From assembly GCA_964448445.1 (NCBI GenBank), contig CAYVAU010000005.1, positions 1 through 42,346 of the forward strand: a DNA stretch of 42,346 nucleotides. The letters are read 5' to 3'. Positions 1-8,304 of the stretch are shown piece after piece. The translations under genes were made by a program, and so were the position numbers. Source of the DNA: B73-G16 sp964448445. GTDB lineage: Bacteria > Desulfobacterota > B13-G15. Numbering within the stretch: the first letter of the stretch is position 1; every line of letters begins with the position of its first letter. A model generated the notes under the pieces. It saw nothing but the letters and a program-made list of their open reading frames with translations. It made no database searches and was not told where the DNA came from.

Positions 1-269
1 CGACAAAAAATGAGGAAGGACGAGGACACGCGGCAGAATATGTGCTTTTAATCCAGCTTTGATGCCTACCCGATCCGAGTTCCGCTGTTGAAAGCAGAGA
101 TGGCTTAATCGTAGTGTTCTTCATACCCATCTCTGACACCTAAGCCTTGGATTTGATCCCTCCGAGGGCCTCAAATGCCCAAGGGATGCCAACGGAAATT
201 GTAGTGCCTAAGAGATTTGGGGGTTGGTCTTGACATTCGGCGACCATTGACTCCTGGTGGAGGGCCTTT

Positions 270-720
270 TTTGAAAGAGGGATCGTGGTCTCGGACTGGG
301 GGACAGTGTCCGAGGAAAACCTTGATCTTCTTTCATTAAAGGTGGCGGAGAACCTGAAGGTGAAGGAGGTGCGCCACCAGGGGAAGCGGTACATAGTGTG
401 TCTCAACAAAGAGGAGGCTGAAAGGGACAGGGGGGGTCCGGGAGGAGATGGTAGGAAGCCACGGGAGAGGCTTTGCGGGTGAAGGGAACGAAGGTGGAGA
501 TCGACGAGGGGGCGCTCAAGCGTGAGGCCGCTATGACGGCAAATAGGTGCTTTTGACCGACAGTGAGCTCCCCGCCGAGGAGGTGGCCCTGGCCTACAAG
601 GGTCTTTGGCGGGTGGAAGCGTGTTCCGGGAGCTGAAAGGATCAGCTTGGCCTGGGTTCGATCTACCACTGGACCGAGCAGGGGGTGCGGGTCCATGCTG
701 AGGGCCAAAGCCGATGAGAT
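270..720 (+). pseudogene. degraded transposase gene (IS1634/IS4-like)
   Basis: Three reading frames in succession give pieces that read together as the C-terminal part of one transposase. From 285 comes SDWGTVSEENLDLLSLKVAE, then an ENLKVKEV...KRYIVCLN stretch. Around 484-545 is VKGTKVEIDEGALKREA, and around 553-620 LTDSELPAEEVALAYKGLW. Next, after a one-base shift, is VFRELKG, and then GSIYHWTEQGVRVHAEG near 655-715. The order and wording match the DDE-region and C-terminal blocks of IS1634-type transposases as I know them (family assignment from memory). At least three frameshifts make it non-functional. No N-terminal half and no terminal inverted repeats are visible. Bases 1-269 upstream show no supportable gene. 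Confidence 0.55.
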
Positions 721-2046
721 TTACGGAAGGGAGGCCTTCGTATTGCTCAGGGCCCTTCCCTGAAGGGCCTGATTGTACCTCCTTACGCACAGTTTGAGTT
801 CGCGTATTTTCCGTTCCGATTCCCAAAAGAGGAGGGAGAAGACGGAATTATTGGTGAGAAGCGGGTCCATATCCTCGGGGATCTTCTTTTCCCGAACGAG
901 CTTATGCCAGTAGGGAGTGCCCTTTATGGGGGAAAACTCCGCCAGATGAATCTTCACGCCAAGTTCCATCAGGAACCTCACCCCCTGCCAGACTTCATCA
1001 ATGGATTGTCCCGGCAAGCCATACATTAAATAAACACCGATCCCCTTCCTCGGGAAGCCTGCAGCCTCCAGTTCCCCAATGGCCTTCCTGAGATCTTGGT
1101 CAGTTACCTTTCCGCTTTGCCTCTCGGGATTCACGGATTCATAGCTGAGCCTCAGGGTCTCAAAACCACAGGCTTTAAAAAGTCGGGCGAGCTCTCCGTC
1201 TATGAACCTTGGATGGAGGCCATTTGGCGTATGGAACCTAAAGCCGAGGTTCATCCTGGCAACCTCCCTGAGAAGGGGCTTTATGTGCCTTTCTGGATCG
1301 ACAAGCAATGCGTCATCATAAAAGGCAATGTCCTTGACCCGGAGTTCTCGGTAGGCCAAAAGTTCGTCGAGGACCTCCCGAAGGGGCCTCCCCTCAAAAT
1401 CGCCCCTGAGGAGAGGAGTGGCGCAGTAAGGACACCTGAAGGGACAGCCCCTTGAGGTCATAATGATGCCAAAGGACCGTCCGCTATCAAACTCCCAATA
1501 CCTCTTCCCCTCGGTCCGCCTCGGCTTGAAGCCCAGTCCCTTTAGAAACTCGATGAAATCCCCTCCCGCTTCTCCCCTCCAGACAAAATCGGCCCCTAGG
1601 GTTTTGGCGTGATCGGGATAGATGGTTGCATAGAATCCCCCAAGGACTATGGGAACCTTCCCCAAGACCTTCCTCACCGTCTCGATCGCCTCCTCCACCC
1701 CCGGATACCAGTAGGTCATCTGGGAGGTAACCAGCACCAGATCGACCGGGCGAGAAATTTTGATCCTTTCTGAAAATTCCTCCCTTGGCATCCCATACCT
1801 TTTGTAAAGGCCCGGAAAATCCCTCAAGACCTGGGGCTTATTGACCACAGTAAAGATGTATTTTCCCGTCCCATACCTTTTGGGGAGGTAAGCCTCCATG
1901 CAGTCAATCAGGCTGACATCGAAACCATATCCGCTGATAAGCTCGGCTACCTTCAAAAGCCCAAAGGGCCTAGCCCAGAGGTTATAGGCGGCAAAATCGT
2001 AAACCGGAGGATTTACAAGAAGGACCCTGTATTTCCTTCCATCCAT
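721..2046 (-). CDS. B12-binding-domain radical SAM protein
   Basis: A 441-residue protein with the two-domain layout of the cobalamin-binding radical SAM class. Residues 1-165 form a Rossmann-like B12-binding domain that opens with YRVLLVNPPVYDF and contains the strand-loop PIVLGGFYATIYPDHA. The radical SAM domain follows, with its iron-sulfur motif CxxxCxxC at C201, C205 and C208 (RGCPFRCPYC). The classical DxHxxG lower-ligand motif is not obvious, so cobalamin may bind base-off without His, or not at all. The substrate cannot be read from sequence; members methylate or rearrange unreactive carbons in lipids, hopanoids, pigments and antibiotics. It stands alone between a transposase relic and the glutamate-synthase-like gene. 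The first ATG lacks a strong Shine-Dalgarno. Confidence 0.85.
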   Translation of the reverse strand: MDGRKYRVLLVNPPVYDFAAYNLWARPFGLLKVAELISGYGFDVSLIDCMEAYLPKRYGTGKYIFTVVNKPQVLRDFPGLYKRYGMPREEFSERIKISRPVDLVLVTSQMTYWYPGVEEAIETVRKVLGKVPIVLGGFYATIYPDHAKTLGADFVWRGEAGGDFIEFLKGLGFKPRRTEGKRYWEFDSGRSFGIIMTSRGCPFRCPYCATPLLRGDFEGRPLREVLDELLAYRELRVKDIAFYDDALLVDPERHIKPLLREVARMNLGFRFHTPNGLHPRFIDGELARLFKACGFETLRLSYESVNPERQSGKVTDQDLRKAIGELEAAGFPRKGIGVYLMYGLPGQSIDEVWQGVRFLMELGVKIHLAEFSPIKGTPYWHKLVREKKIPEDMDPLLTNNSVFSLLFWESERKIRELKLCVRRYNQALQGRALSNTKASLP

Positions 2047-2212
2047 ACTTTCCCATCTTACCCTTGTCCTGTTTCGGCAGAAAGCGACTTATAGCAAAGG
2101 CTAAATGCTGCCAAAAGGATGGATATCAGTTGCTATGAACCAGTACTCCCACCACCTTTACGGCTTCCTCTGTGGGCATCAAGGATGGTTTGCATCATAC
2201 CTCAATAACTTG

Positions 2213-3808
2213 TCAACAAGCTTCACCTTCTAGAATCTTTTCTGCCTCCTCCCTGTAAGCTTCCATTACATACGGAATTCCTGAGATTTTCGCTGCCTCT
2301 TCGGTTAAGGCCATTAAGTCGCTGCGGGATATCGTTGAAATTTTGAAGTTTCTGCTACCGGCCATTAATTGCTGCAACCCCACCTTTATCTTCTGGCAGA
2401 ATGTATACATAGCCACCGCCCCTAAGGGTATATTTTTAATTTCGCTTCCGTATTTGTTCCTCAGCTCTTCATAGCAGATGAAAATTTCTTCCACGCTATT
2501 TCCATACTTAGAAACGCTCTTAGGTAAATTACCTTCTTTCAGCCATTTGCCAATGTTTTTCCCTACCATTCCTGGAATCATTAATGCCCTTCCCATGCAT
2601 ACCGCCTTCACGTAAGGGGCTCCCATAGCTATTGCCTTGAATATCCCGTCTTCAGTGGAAAAACCTCCAGCAATAGCAACATCAGGAACTCTGAACCCCT
2701 TTTCCTCCAGCTTTCTGCAGAATTGATAAGTCAAAGATTCAAGATAAAATGTTGGAATCCCCCACTCGTTCATCATCGGCCAGGGGCTCATTCCTGTCCC
2801 ACCTGGTGCACCATCTATTGTGATTAAGTCAAGTTTAGCCTCTGCCCCAAATCTCAATGCCATCGCAAGATCAACAGCTGAGTAAGCACCGGTCTTTAAC
2901 GTGATTCTCTTGAATCCGAGCCTCCTCAGCCTATCCACTTCTTCAAGGAAGGATTCCTTACTGACAAACCCAAGCCTTGAATGCCTCTCAAATTCCTTAA
3001 TGCTTCCCCTTTCATAAGCTTCTCTAACTGCTGGATTCTCGGGATCGGGCAAAACAATATATCCTCTCCTCTTAAGTTCGATTGCTCTCTCTATCGTCTT
3101 TACCTTTATCTCACCGCCTATGCTTTTGGCCCCCTGTCCCCATTTGAGCTCGATTGTCTCAAGGTTATGTTTTTCTGCAAGATATTCGGGAACACCGAGC
3201 CTTAAGTCTTCAACATTTGACTGAACGATTATCTCTCCATATCCTTCATGAAATCTTCTGTATATCTCTATTCTGCGATCCATCTCCGGGGATTTCTTTA
3301 CTTTTCCTTGTGAGTCAAGCTCAAGTTCCGGATCTACACCACATACATTTTCGCCACACACAATAGTAATCCCCGAAATGGCAGCACCAACTGCAAAGTG
3401 TTCCCAGTTCCTGCGAGCTATCTCGGTTGATCCCAATGCTCCTGTAAAAATGGGGAGGAGCATCTTCACTTTCTTCTCCCATCCATATTCTGTCGTAGTA
3501 TCGACATTCGAAAAAATAGCCTCATCAGGATCCACTTCTCCTTCCAAACCTTTTGCCCCTCTCGCATAGCCCTGAATACTTAAGTGGGAGTAGTCCACAG
3601 GATAGTTCTTATCTGCTCCTGCGGTTATCTCTCCGAAGGGCTGGGGATACAACACCTCCCTTCCCCTAAACGATGCCAGCCAGACCTCACATCCCCCTGT
3701 GCATCCGTCAATGCACCTTGTGCAGAGCCCGGACACCGGAACGACGTTCCTGGAACGATTGAACGTCCCCGTTGCATCATTAGCATTCGGTCTCCTCAGA
3801 TTTCCCAT
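2213..3808 (-). CDS. FMN-binding glutamate synthase family protein
   Basis: 531 residues with the TIM-barrel FMN domain of the glutamate synthase large subunit, without the N-terminal amidotransferase or the C-terminal beta-helix domain. The flavin phosphate-binding segment is DGAPGGTGMSPWPMMNEWG, followed by VAIAGGFSTEDGIFKAIAMG. An N-terminal cysteine cluster CTRCIDGCTGGC (CxxCx3Cx3C, about residues 26-37) probably binds an Fe-S centre. I moved the start 30 codons downstream of the longest frame, to an ATG preceded by AGGAGG with a 6-nt gap. The usual [3Fe-4S] cysteines of GltB are not evident (the region reads CMGRALMIPGMVG), so true glutamate synthase activity is uncertain. The gene is visibly richer in A/T at third positions than its neighbours and lies between two transposase relics, suggesting transfer. 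Confidence 0.85.
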   Translation of the reverse strand: MGNLRRPNANDATGTFNRSRNVVPVSGLCTRCIDGCTGGCEVWLASFRGREVLYPQPFGEITAGADKNYPVDYSHLSIQGYARGAKGLEGEVDPDEAIFSNVDTTTEYGWEKKVKMLLPIFTGALGSTEIARRNWEHFAVGAAISGITIVCGENVCGVDPELELDSQGKVKKSPEMDRRIEIYRRFHEGYGEIIVQSNVEDLRLGVPEYLAEKHNLETIELKWGQGAKSIGGEIKVKTIERAIELKRRGYIVLPDPENPAVREAYERGSIKEFERHSRLGFVSKESFLEEVDRLRRLGFKRITLKTGAYSAVDLAMALRFGAEAKLDLITIDGAPGGTGMSPWPMMNEWGIPTFYLESLTYQFCRKLEEKGFRVPDVAIAGGFSTEDGIFKAIAMGAPYVKAVCMGRALMIPGMVGKNIGKWLKEGNLPKSVSKYGNSVEEIFICYEELRNKYGSEIKNIPLGAVAMYTFCQKIKVGLQQLMAGSRNFKISTISRSDLMALTEEAAKISGIPYVMEAYREEAEKILEGEAC

Positions 3809-3851
3809 CTCCTTCCTCCTTAACTTTATCGGTAAACGGTAACTATTTTCC

Positions 3852-3880
3852 CTCTTAACAGGACAGATGGACCTTGTCAA
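3852..3880 (-). promoter_or_regulatory. possible sigma-70 promoter of the glutamate-synthase-like gene
   Basis: On the minus strand a perfect -35 box TTGACA (3875-3880) is followed after exactly 17 bp by TAAGAG (3852-3857), about 45 bp upstream of the chosen ATG at 3808. The -35 is ideal and the -10 poor (3 of 6), so this is only a candidate. Confidence 0.3.
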
Positions 3881-4109
3881 CCCCCTGTATTGGTCCATGG
3901 TGCATGGGTATGGACATAGGTACCACCCTGGGGAAGGAGGGTTGAGGAGAGCAGCTGTGGATAAAGTATATCACGATTTGAGGAAGACCGTCAGAAGGGC
4001 AAGGGAAGGCCCCCTTGAGGATCTGTCCAGAAGACCCAAAAGCTCACCGAGGAGGATCCAGGCTGATTTTGAGCGGTTGATCCTCAGTGAGGCCAAAAGA
4101 GGCCTTTGA
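3867..4109 (+). pseudogene. N-terminal fragment of an integrase/transposase (IS481-like)
   Basis: An 80-codon frame with an N-terminal arginine-rich helical segment (KVYHDLRKTVRRAREGPLED), then LSRRPKSSPRRIQADFERLI and LILSEAKRGL before a stop. The phrase 'L..LSRRP..SPRR...E..IL..AKRTG.GPRR' is typical of the helix-turn-helix region of IS481/IS3-type integrases. The frame stops exactly where the conserved TGxGPxR should follow, and no DDE catalytic core is present. A 24-nt block (4076-4099) recurs with one mismatch at 37721-37744 on the other strand, where the next residues are RTGYGPMR. This one is therefore a truncated copy. It overlaps the upstream region of the glutamate-synthase-like gene. 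Confidence 0.5.
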
Positions 4110-4197
4110 GGGCCTCCTTTGGGCTCAAGGCCGGAGAAGGCCCCTTATCAGCCTCAATGAAATTGGTCTGGTCAGAGTAAGAAGGTGATGGTAAAAT

Positions 4198-4698
4198 ATG
4201 TACAAAGGGATGCGAGCTTTGAGATTCCCCTTGGTATTTGCAGTCTTCTTCCTCGCGATAGGGGCTGGTCCGCTGAGGAATCTGTCGGTGGACGAAGAGG
4301 CCACTAAACGGATTCAGACCCGTGACAGGCAATTCCTTAAGGCCTTCGAGGTTTACTCCGCTGGTGTGAGGGAGGCCCCCTTAGCCCTGCTCCTGGATCG
4401 CAAAGGGGACGATTACCATCTGCCCTCCTACCTCTGGGGGGAGCCCCTTGATGAGGATGAAATACTCTATGCCCTCGAGAGGATTGAGGAACAACATCTC
4501 GACCCCGTTTGGTGTTTGCCCCTGCCCCCCTGTGCCCTACGGATCGTTAACAAGAAGGGAGAACTTTTGGGCTACATCTATACGAGCCTCAGGGAAATCT
4601 TCATGCAAAGGGAGGACGGGGGGAGGGTTAAGGTCTTTTTGCCCGAACATTCCCCTTGCGAAGGGGACGACGGCGAGGCCTCTTCAACAAAAAATTAA
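4198..4698 (+). CDS. hypothetical exported protein
   Basis: 166 residues that I do not recognise. Residues 5-24 look like a signal peptide or N-terminal anchor: basic start MYKGMRALRF, then a hydrophobic stretch ending near AIGAGP. The mature part is acidic and contains LLLDRKGDDYHLPSYLWGEP and a Pro/Cys-rich piece DPVWCLPLPPCALRIVNKKG that reads like a beta-hairpin, followed by GELLGYIYTSLREIFMQ. The two cysteines could form a disulfide outside the cytoplasm. A Shine-Dalgarno-like AAGGTGAT lies about 9 nt before the ATG. The gene is isolated on the plus strand between a transposase relic and an empty stretch. Consistent codon use and the signal peptide argue that it is real, but no function can be given. 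Confidence 0.6.
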   Translation: MYKGMRALRFPLVFAVFFLAIGAGPLRNLSVDEEATKRIQTRDRQFLKAFEVYSAGVREAPLALLLDRKGDDYHLPSYLWGEPLDEDEILYALERIEEQHLDPVWCLPLPPCALRIVNKKGELLGYIYTSLREIFMQREDGGRVKVFLPEHSPCEGDDGEASSTKN

Positions 4699-5292
4699 AG
4701 CATAAGAAGCACACCATCCCCACCCGTGGACCTTAAGCACCTTCCCCGGCGGCCTCATCCCAACGGCTCTGAAGGCATCATAGCGCGGCCCTGCTATTGG
4801 GATCGGGACAAATTCGGTTTTTTATCCAATGGATTTCTGCTGGTCCCACCGCGAACTGCAAATGTTGACAATTACGCAAGAGACATCCTTCAGATGGGTG
4901 CAACCATTTTGCAGGTAAGCAAAATTATACAGCGAAGCAGGGGTTGATTTGGCCGAAGGGATAATTTCAAATTGATAGCCTTCCCATTGACGACTCTATG
5001 GGCAACCACAAAGGTTGTCAGCGAGGCTTTAAAGGTGTTGAAAGAAGAGGGGGCAACGGAGAATCCTTGATGGATAAATTCGTAAAATGGGGAATTTAAC
5101 GAGATAATTGGCTTGCTGTGGATAAAGGAGATGGAACAAAAATACAAGAGTTAACGGGGCTTCAAAGTAAACCTGTCCTCTCATAAGCTGGTATCAATGG
5201 TCTATACCCATGCACCAAAAGGAGAGCGTCAACCCTTGATTGCCTCAATTCGAACCGTTACCATTTTCCTGAGGACAAACGAGGAGGTAGAA
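4699..5292 (+). other. about 600 bp with no convincing gene; possible ORF remnant
   Basis: No ORF here has the codon pattern of the neighbours, and no RNA gene or terminator is apparent. Near 4970-5065 a short frame reads IAFPLTTLWATTKVVSEALK then VLKEEGAT. From 5065 a different frame gives ESLMDKFVKWGI, and later WLAVDKGDGTKIQELTGLQS. These look like pieces of one small helical protein broken by frameshifts and stops. I do not recognise the family. The stretch is richer in A/T than its surroundings. Confidence 0.35.
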
Positions 5293-6036
5293 ATGCACCC
5301 TGTGGAACTTACCCCTTATGACCTGCAACGCTACGATCGGCAGATCATGTGGCCCTCTTTTGGCCAAGAGGGGCAGAGGAAGCTTAAGGCCTCCCATGTG
5401 GTCGTGGCAGGAGTGGGAGGGTTGGGGTCCACCGCCTGCATGCTTTTGGCTGCGGCCGGTGTGGGAAGGCTGACCATAATAGACTTTGACAGGGTCGAAC
5501 TTTCCAACCTGAACCGTCAACTCTTGCACTGGGACAAGGACATAGGCGTGCCCAAGGTTCAATCGGCCTTGGAGAAGCTTTCAGAGCTCAACCCCACCAT
5601 CCAGATCGTCCCCTTACAGCAGAAGATCACACGGGATAACGTTATGGACCTCATCGATGGTGCCGATTTGGTAGTGGACGCCATGGATAACATGGCCACG
5701 CGCTTTTTGCTCAACGAAGCTTGCATCAAGAGAGGCATTCCCTTCGTCCACGGGGGGATTTACGGACTCATGGGACAAGTGATGACGATCATCCCCAAAA
5801 GGGGACCCTGTCTGCGGTGTCTCTTTCCCCAAGAGGTCGAGGGCCCCAGACCCTTCCCGGTCTTTGCGACAGCCCCTGCCCTTGTGGCAAGTCTCGAGGT
5901 CACCGAGGCCATAAAGGTGCTTGCAGGGTTCGGCGAGCCCCTGGTGGGGAAGCTCTTGAGGATAAACGGTGAGACCATGGAGATCTTTGCCGTCCAGATC
6001 GAACGCAAACCGGATTGTCCAGTCTGTGGATCTTGA
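5293..6036 (+). CDS. ThiF/MoeB/HesA-family adenylyltransferase
   Basis: An E1-like enzyme of 247 residues expected to adenylate the C-terminus of a small sulfur-carrier protein with ATP. Visible features are the start LTPYDLQRYDRQIMWPSFG, the nucleotide loop GVGGLGS (about residues 36-42), DFDRVELSNLNRQLLH, and two zinc-binding pairs, CLRC near 190 and CPVC at the C-terminus. The region that usually holds the catalytic cysteine reads FPVFATAPALVASLEVTEAI without Cys, so it should act by adenylation, as MoeB does. I chose this ATG, 32 codons into the longest frame, because GAGGAGG lies 5 nt upstream and the family begins here. No ThiS/MoaD carrier is in the window. It overlaps larE and opens the sulfur-themed cluster. 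Confidence 0.88.
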   Translation: MHPVELTPYDLQRYDRQIMWPSFGQEGQRKLKASHVVVAGVGGLGSTACMLLAAAGVGRLTIIDFDRVELSNLNRQLLHWDKDIGVPKVQSALEKLSELNPTIQIVPLQQKITRDNVMDLIDGADLVVDAMDNMATRFLLNEACIKRGIPFVHGGIYGLMGQVMTIIPKRGPCLRCLFPQEVEGPRPFPVFATAPALVASLEVTEAIKVLAGFGEPLVGKLLRINGETMEIFAVQIERKPDCPVCGS

Positions 6037-6838
6037 GGCCTTAAGGAAAAAACTGGAGCATTTGAAAGACTACCTGGCCCAAAGGCAGCGGGTCCTCGTG
6101 TCCTTCTCTGGAGGAGTGGACAGCACCCTCCTTCTTAAGGTGGCCAAGGAAGTCCTGGGAGGGGATGCCCTTGCAGTCCTTGTGACTTCACCCTTACACC
6201 TGAAACAGCAGTTGCAGGAGGCCAAGGCCATTGCATCCCACCTTGGGGTTGAGCTGTACGAGCTGGAACTCGATGAGCTCTCCATTCGGGAATTCGCCGA
6301 AAATTCCCTGCAGAGGTGCTATTTCTGCAAAAGGCTGCGTTTTTCAAAGATCCAAGAGCTCTCGGAGAAGCTGGGTGTTCGAGCGATCCTTGAGGGATCC
6401 AATCTTGATGACCTCCGGGATTTCAGACCCGGGATGAGGGCAAAAGAGGAACTGGGTATTCTGAGCCCCTTTGTGGAGATCGGAATGGGCAAGTCGGAGA
6501 TCCGCCATATGGCAAAGGAATTCGGCCTTCCCAACTGGGATGCCCCCTCTTCTTCGTGCTTGGCCACCAGGGTGCCCTTTGGGGTTCCCCTTTCTAGGGA
6601 GGTGCTGGAACGTATCGAAAAGGCCGAAGAGGGCCTTCTCTCTTTGGGGTTCAAGGGATCGAGGGTGAGATATCATGGAGAGGTTGCAAGGATTGAGCTT
6701 CCCGAAGCGGAACTTTCAAAGGCCCTCAGGTTGCGCCGGGAAATTGTAGAGAAGGTGAAGGCTTCGGGTTTCAGATTTGTGGCCCTCGATCTTGAAGGAT
6801 ACAGACCCAGTGGAATATCCTTTGGAGGAGGGAAATGA
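5969..6838 (+). CDS. larE: LarE-type ATP-dependent sulfur transferase
   Basis: Member of the PP-loop ATP pyrophosphatase family that adenylates pyridinium-dicarboxylate and adds sulfur while building the nickel-pincer cofactor of lactate racemase. The PP-loop VSFSGGVDSTLLLKVAKE is near residue 44. RCYFCKRLRF follows, and then the diagnostic PSSSCLATRVPFG, whose cysteine lies where the sulfur-donating residue of the family is expected. About 270 residues are conserved. The ATG used here gives a 68-nt overlap with the ThiF-like gene; a GTG at 6026 is an equally good start because conservation begins there, though neither has a good Shine-Dalgarno. LarB and LarC are not in the window, so the substrate may be another molecule. 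Confidence 0.87.
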   Translation: MRPWRSLPSRSNANRIVQSVDLEALRKKLEHLKDYLAQRQRVLVSFSGGVDSTLLLKVAKEVLGGDALAVLVTSPLHLKQQLQEAKAIASHLGVELYELELDELSIREFAENSLQRCYFCKRLRFSKIQELSEKLGVRAILEGSNLDDLRDFRPGMRAKEELGILSPFVEIGMGKSEIRHMAKEFGLPNWDAPSSSCLATRVPFGVPLSREVLERIEKAEEGLLSLGFKGSRVRYHGEVARIELPEAELSKALRLRREIVEKVKASGFRFVALDLEGYRPSGISFGGGK

Positions 6839-7149
6839 AGGGCGAGGTGATTGCAATATGCACAAGTCCCCGGAAGGGGACGAGGAAGACACCCAAGGAG
6901 TCAGGATACTTCCAAGAAGATTATGGACTGGTTGGCGATGCCCATGCCGAAAAGGGGGGCAAGCGGCAGGTGAGCCTCCTTTCCGAGGAGAGCATCCAGT
7001 TTGTGAGGGACTTGGGCCTCGATGTGGGCCCTGCTACCAAGAAGACGAAAGCTGCCTCTTGGCTCAAAACCGGGGAAGAGGAGGTTCAAGAGATGAAATA
7101 TACTTTCCATGGGTTACCCTCCAGAGGGCAATGGAAATTAAGGTCATAA
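6835..7149 (+). pseudogene. truncated MOSC-domain protein
   Basis: The first 60 or so residues are a normal MOSC N-terminus: VIAICTSPRKGTRKTPKE, then YGLVGDAHAEKGGKRQVSLL and SEESIQFVRDLGLDVGP. MOSC proteins continue with a conserved 'GDFAENI' segment and a catalytic-site cysteine region for a total near 150 residues. Here homology stops dead after LDVGP, and the remaining 40 residues (ATKKTKAASWLKTGEEEVQE and onward) are unlike the family. It reads as a 3' deletion fused to out-of-frame sequence. It overlaps larE by 4 nt (ATGA) and the HAD gene by 19 nt, so it may still be translated to keep coupling. Intact homologues act in molybdenum-cofactor or sulfur-carrier chemistry; this one probably cannot. 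Confidence 0.65.
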
Positions 7150-7766
7150 GCTTCGATCTCGACGGAACCCTTGTCGATCATTCCTTCGCAGATGCAGTTT
7201 GGCACGAAGGTATGGCTGAACTCTATGCACAAAAGCAGGCGATATCCTTTCAGAAGGCTAAGGAGAAGCTTCTGAGGAGCTACAGCGAAGTGGGAGACGA
7301 ATCCCTTAAGTGGTATGACTTAGATTACTGGTTTTTACGCTTTCAGTTACCCGGTTCCCCCTACGAACTCCTTCAACAGTACAGGAATCGCGTGAGGATG
7401 TATGAAGACGTCCAGGATGTGCTGGGGGAACTACGCAAACGATATAAACTCGTCCTGTTCTCCAATGCCTGTCGCGATTTCATGGAAGTGGAACTGGAAG
7501 AGACCAACCTCGCCCAGTACTTCGAACTGATTGTATCATCGGTCAGCGATTTCAAAAGGGTAAAGGACCCTCAAGCATACCTGAGACTTTCGAGCCTCCT
7601 CAAGATCCCTCCCAGGGAGATCCTACACATAGGTGATCACAAGAAATTCGATTTCTCCAACCCAAGCGCGGTGGGCATCAACAGCATCCTCATAAACCGC
7701 GACGGCAAACGGCCCGAAGGGATCAAAAATCTTAAGAAATTACTTGAAGTTTTGGAGGGGTGGTGA
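7131..7766 (+). CDS. HAD-superfamily hydrolase
   Basis: A haloacid-dehalogenase-fold phosphatase of 211 residues. Motif I is FDLDGTLVD with nucleophile D9 and acid D11. Motif II is LFSNACRDF, and motif IV HIGDHKKFDFSNPSAVG, in the sub-class with a helical cap of about 80 residues between motifs I and II. The closest general group is the YjjG/Gph-like sugar-phosphate or nucleotide phosphatases; the substrate is unknown. The ATG at 7131 is preferred over the long frame that begins inside larE, because the family starts with M-x-K-x-I-x-F-D-L-D-G-T. The start overlaps the tail of the MOSC fragment, and the stop is separated from the next start by one base, so it belongs to the same operon. Confidence 0.85.
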   Translation: MEIKVISFDLDGTLVDHSFADAVWHEGMAELYAQKQAISFQKAKEKLLRSYSEVGDESLKWYDLDYWFLRFQLPGSPYELLQQYRNRVRMYEDVQDVLGELRKRYKLVLFSNACRDFMEVELEETNLAQYFELIVSSVSDFKRVKDPQAYLRLSSLLKIPPREILHIGDHKKFDFSNPSAVGINSILINRDGKRPEGIKNLKKLLEVLEGW

Positions 7767-7767
7767 G

Positions 7768-8304
7768 ATGCGTGTGGGGGTGGTCAGTGACAGTCATGGT
7801 CATCTGGAGAATTTGAGGCGTGCTTTGAGGTCGCTTTTGGGCTTTGGGGTTGAGGTGTTGTGCCATTTGGGCGATGATTACGATGATCTTGGGGCTGTTG
7901 ATATCCCCGAGGGTTTGGAGGTGATCAGGGTGCCGGGGGTCTTCTCCCCTTATTACAAGGATCCTTCGGTTCAAAACAGGGTGTTGCGAGAGTTTGGGCG
8001 GTGGAGGGTTGTGGTTAGTCATACCTTGGGGCGGCATGAGAACGATCTGCCCGGGGATCCCGATCCGATGCAGTTGGTGAGGGATCAGGAGGTGGATGTT
8101 GTCCTCTATGGGCATACCCATATCCCAGAGGTCAGGGTGGAGGGGAGCGTTTTGCTTTTCAATCCGGGGCATTTGAAGGACGAGGACAAGAAGGGTTATC
8201 CGCCCACCTATGGGTTGCTTGAGTTTTCTCCTGGTGAGGTCTGGGGGAGGGTTTTTGAGCTTTATGCTGGCGGATTGCTCATGGAAGGGAGATTGTCCAG
8301 ATGA
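7768..8304 (+). CDS. YfcE/MJ0936-type metallophosphoesterase
   Basis: A calcineurin-like phosphoesterase of 178 residues. It shows the full set of metal-binding motifs in order: SDSHGHLENL (D8, H10), LGDDYDDLG, VVVSHTLG, GHTHIPEV and NPGHL. Family members hydrolyse phosphodiesters such as bis-p-nitrophenyl phosphate, and the physiological substrate is usually unknown. GGAGG upstream and the ATG one base after the HAD stop fix the start. Its stop overlaps the leuD start (ATGA). Third codon positions are richer in T than in leuD or carB, but not enough to call transfer. Confidence 0.88.
   Translation: MRVGVVSDSHGHLENLRRALRSLLGFGVEVLCHLGDDYDDLGAVDIPEGLEVIRVPGVFSPYYKDPSVQNRVLREFGRWRVVVSHTLGRHENDLPGDPDPMQLVRDQEVDVVLYGHTHIPEVRVEGSVLLFNPGHLKDEDKKGYPPTYGLLEFSPGEVWGRVFELYAGGLLMEGRLSR

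Noticed and set aside
140..826. 228-residue minus-strand frame covering the left end
   Set aside because: Low-complexity Pro/Ser/Arg composition. It is the antisense shadow of the transposase relic and of the radical SAM gene end.
4865..4895. TTGACA in the 600-bp gap as a promoter
   Set aside because: At 17 bp downstream the sequence is CTTCAG, nothing like a -10 box, and no gene begins shortly after.
6777..7130. Long N-terminal extension of the HAD hydrolase
   Set aside because: The extra 118 residues are larE and MOSC sequence in another frame; the HAD motif starts right at the ATG at 7131.
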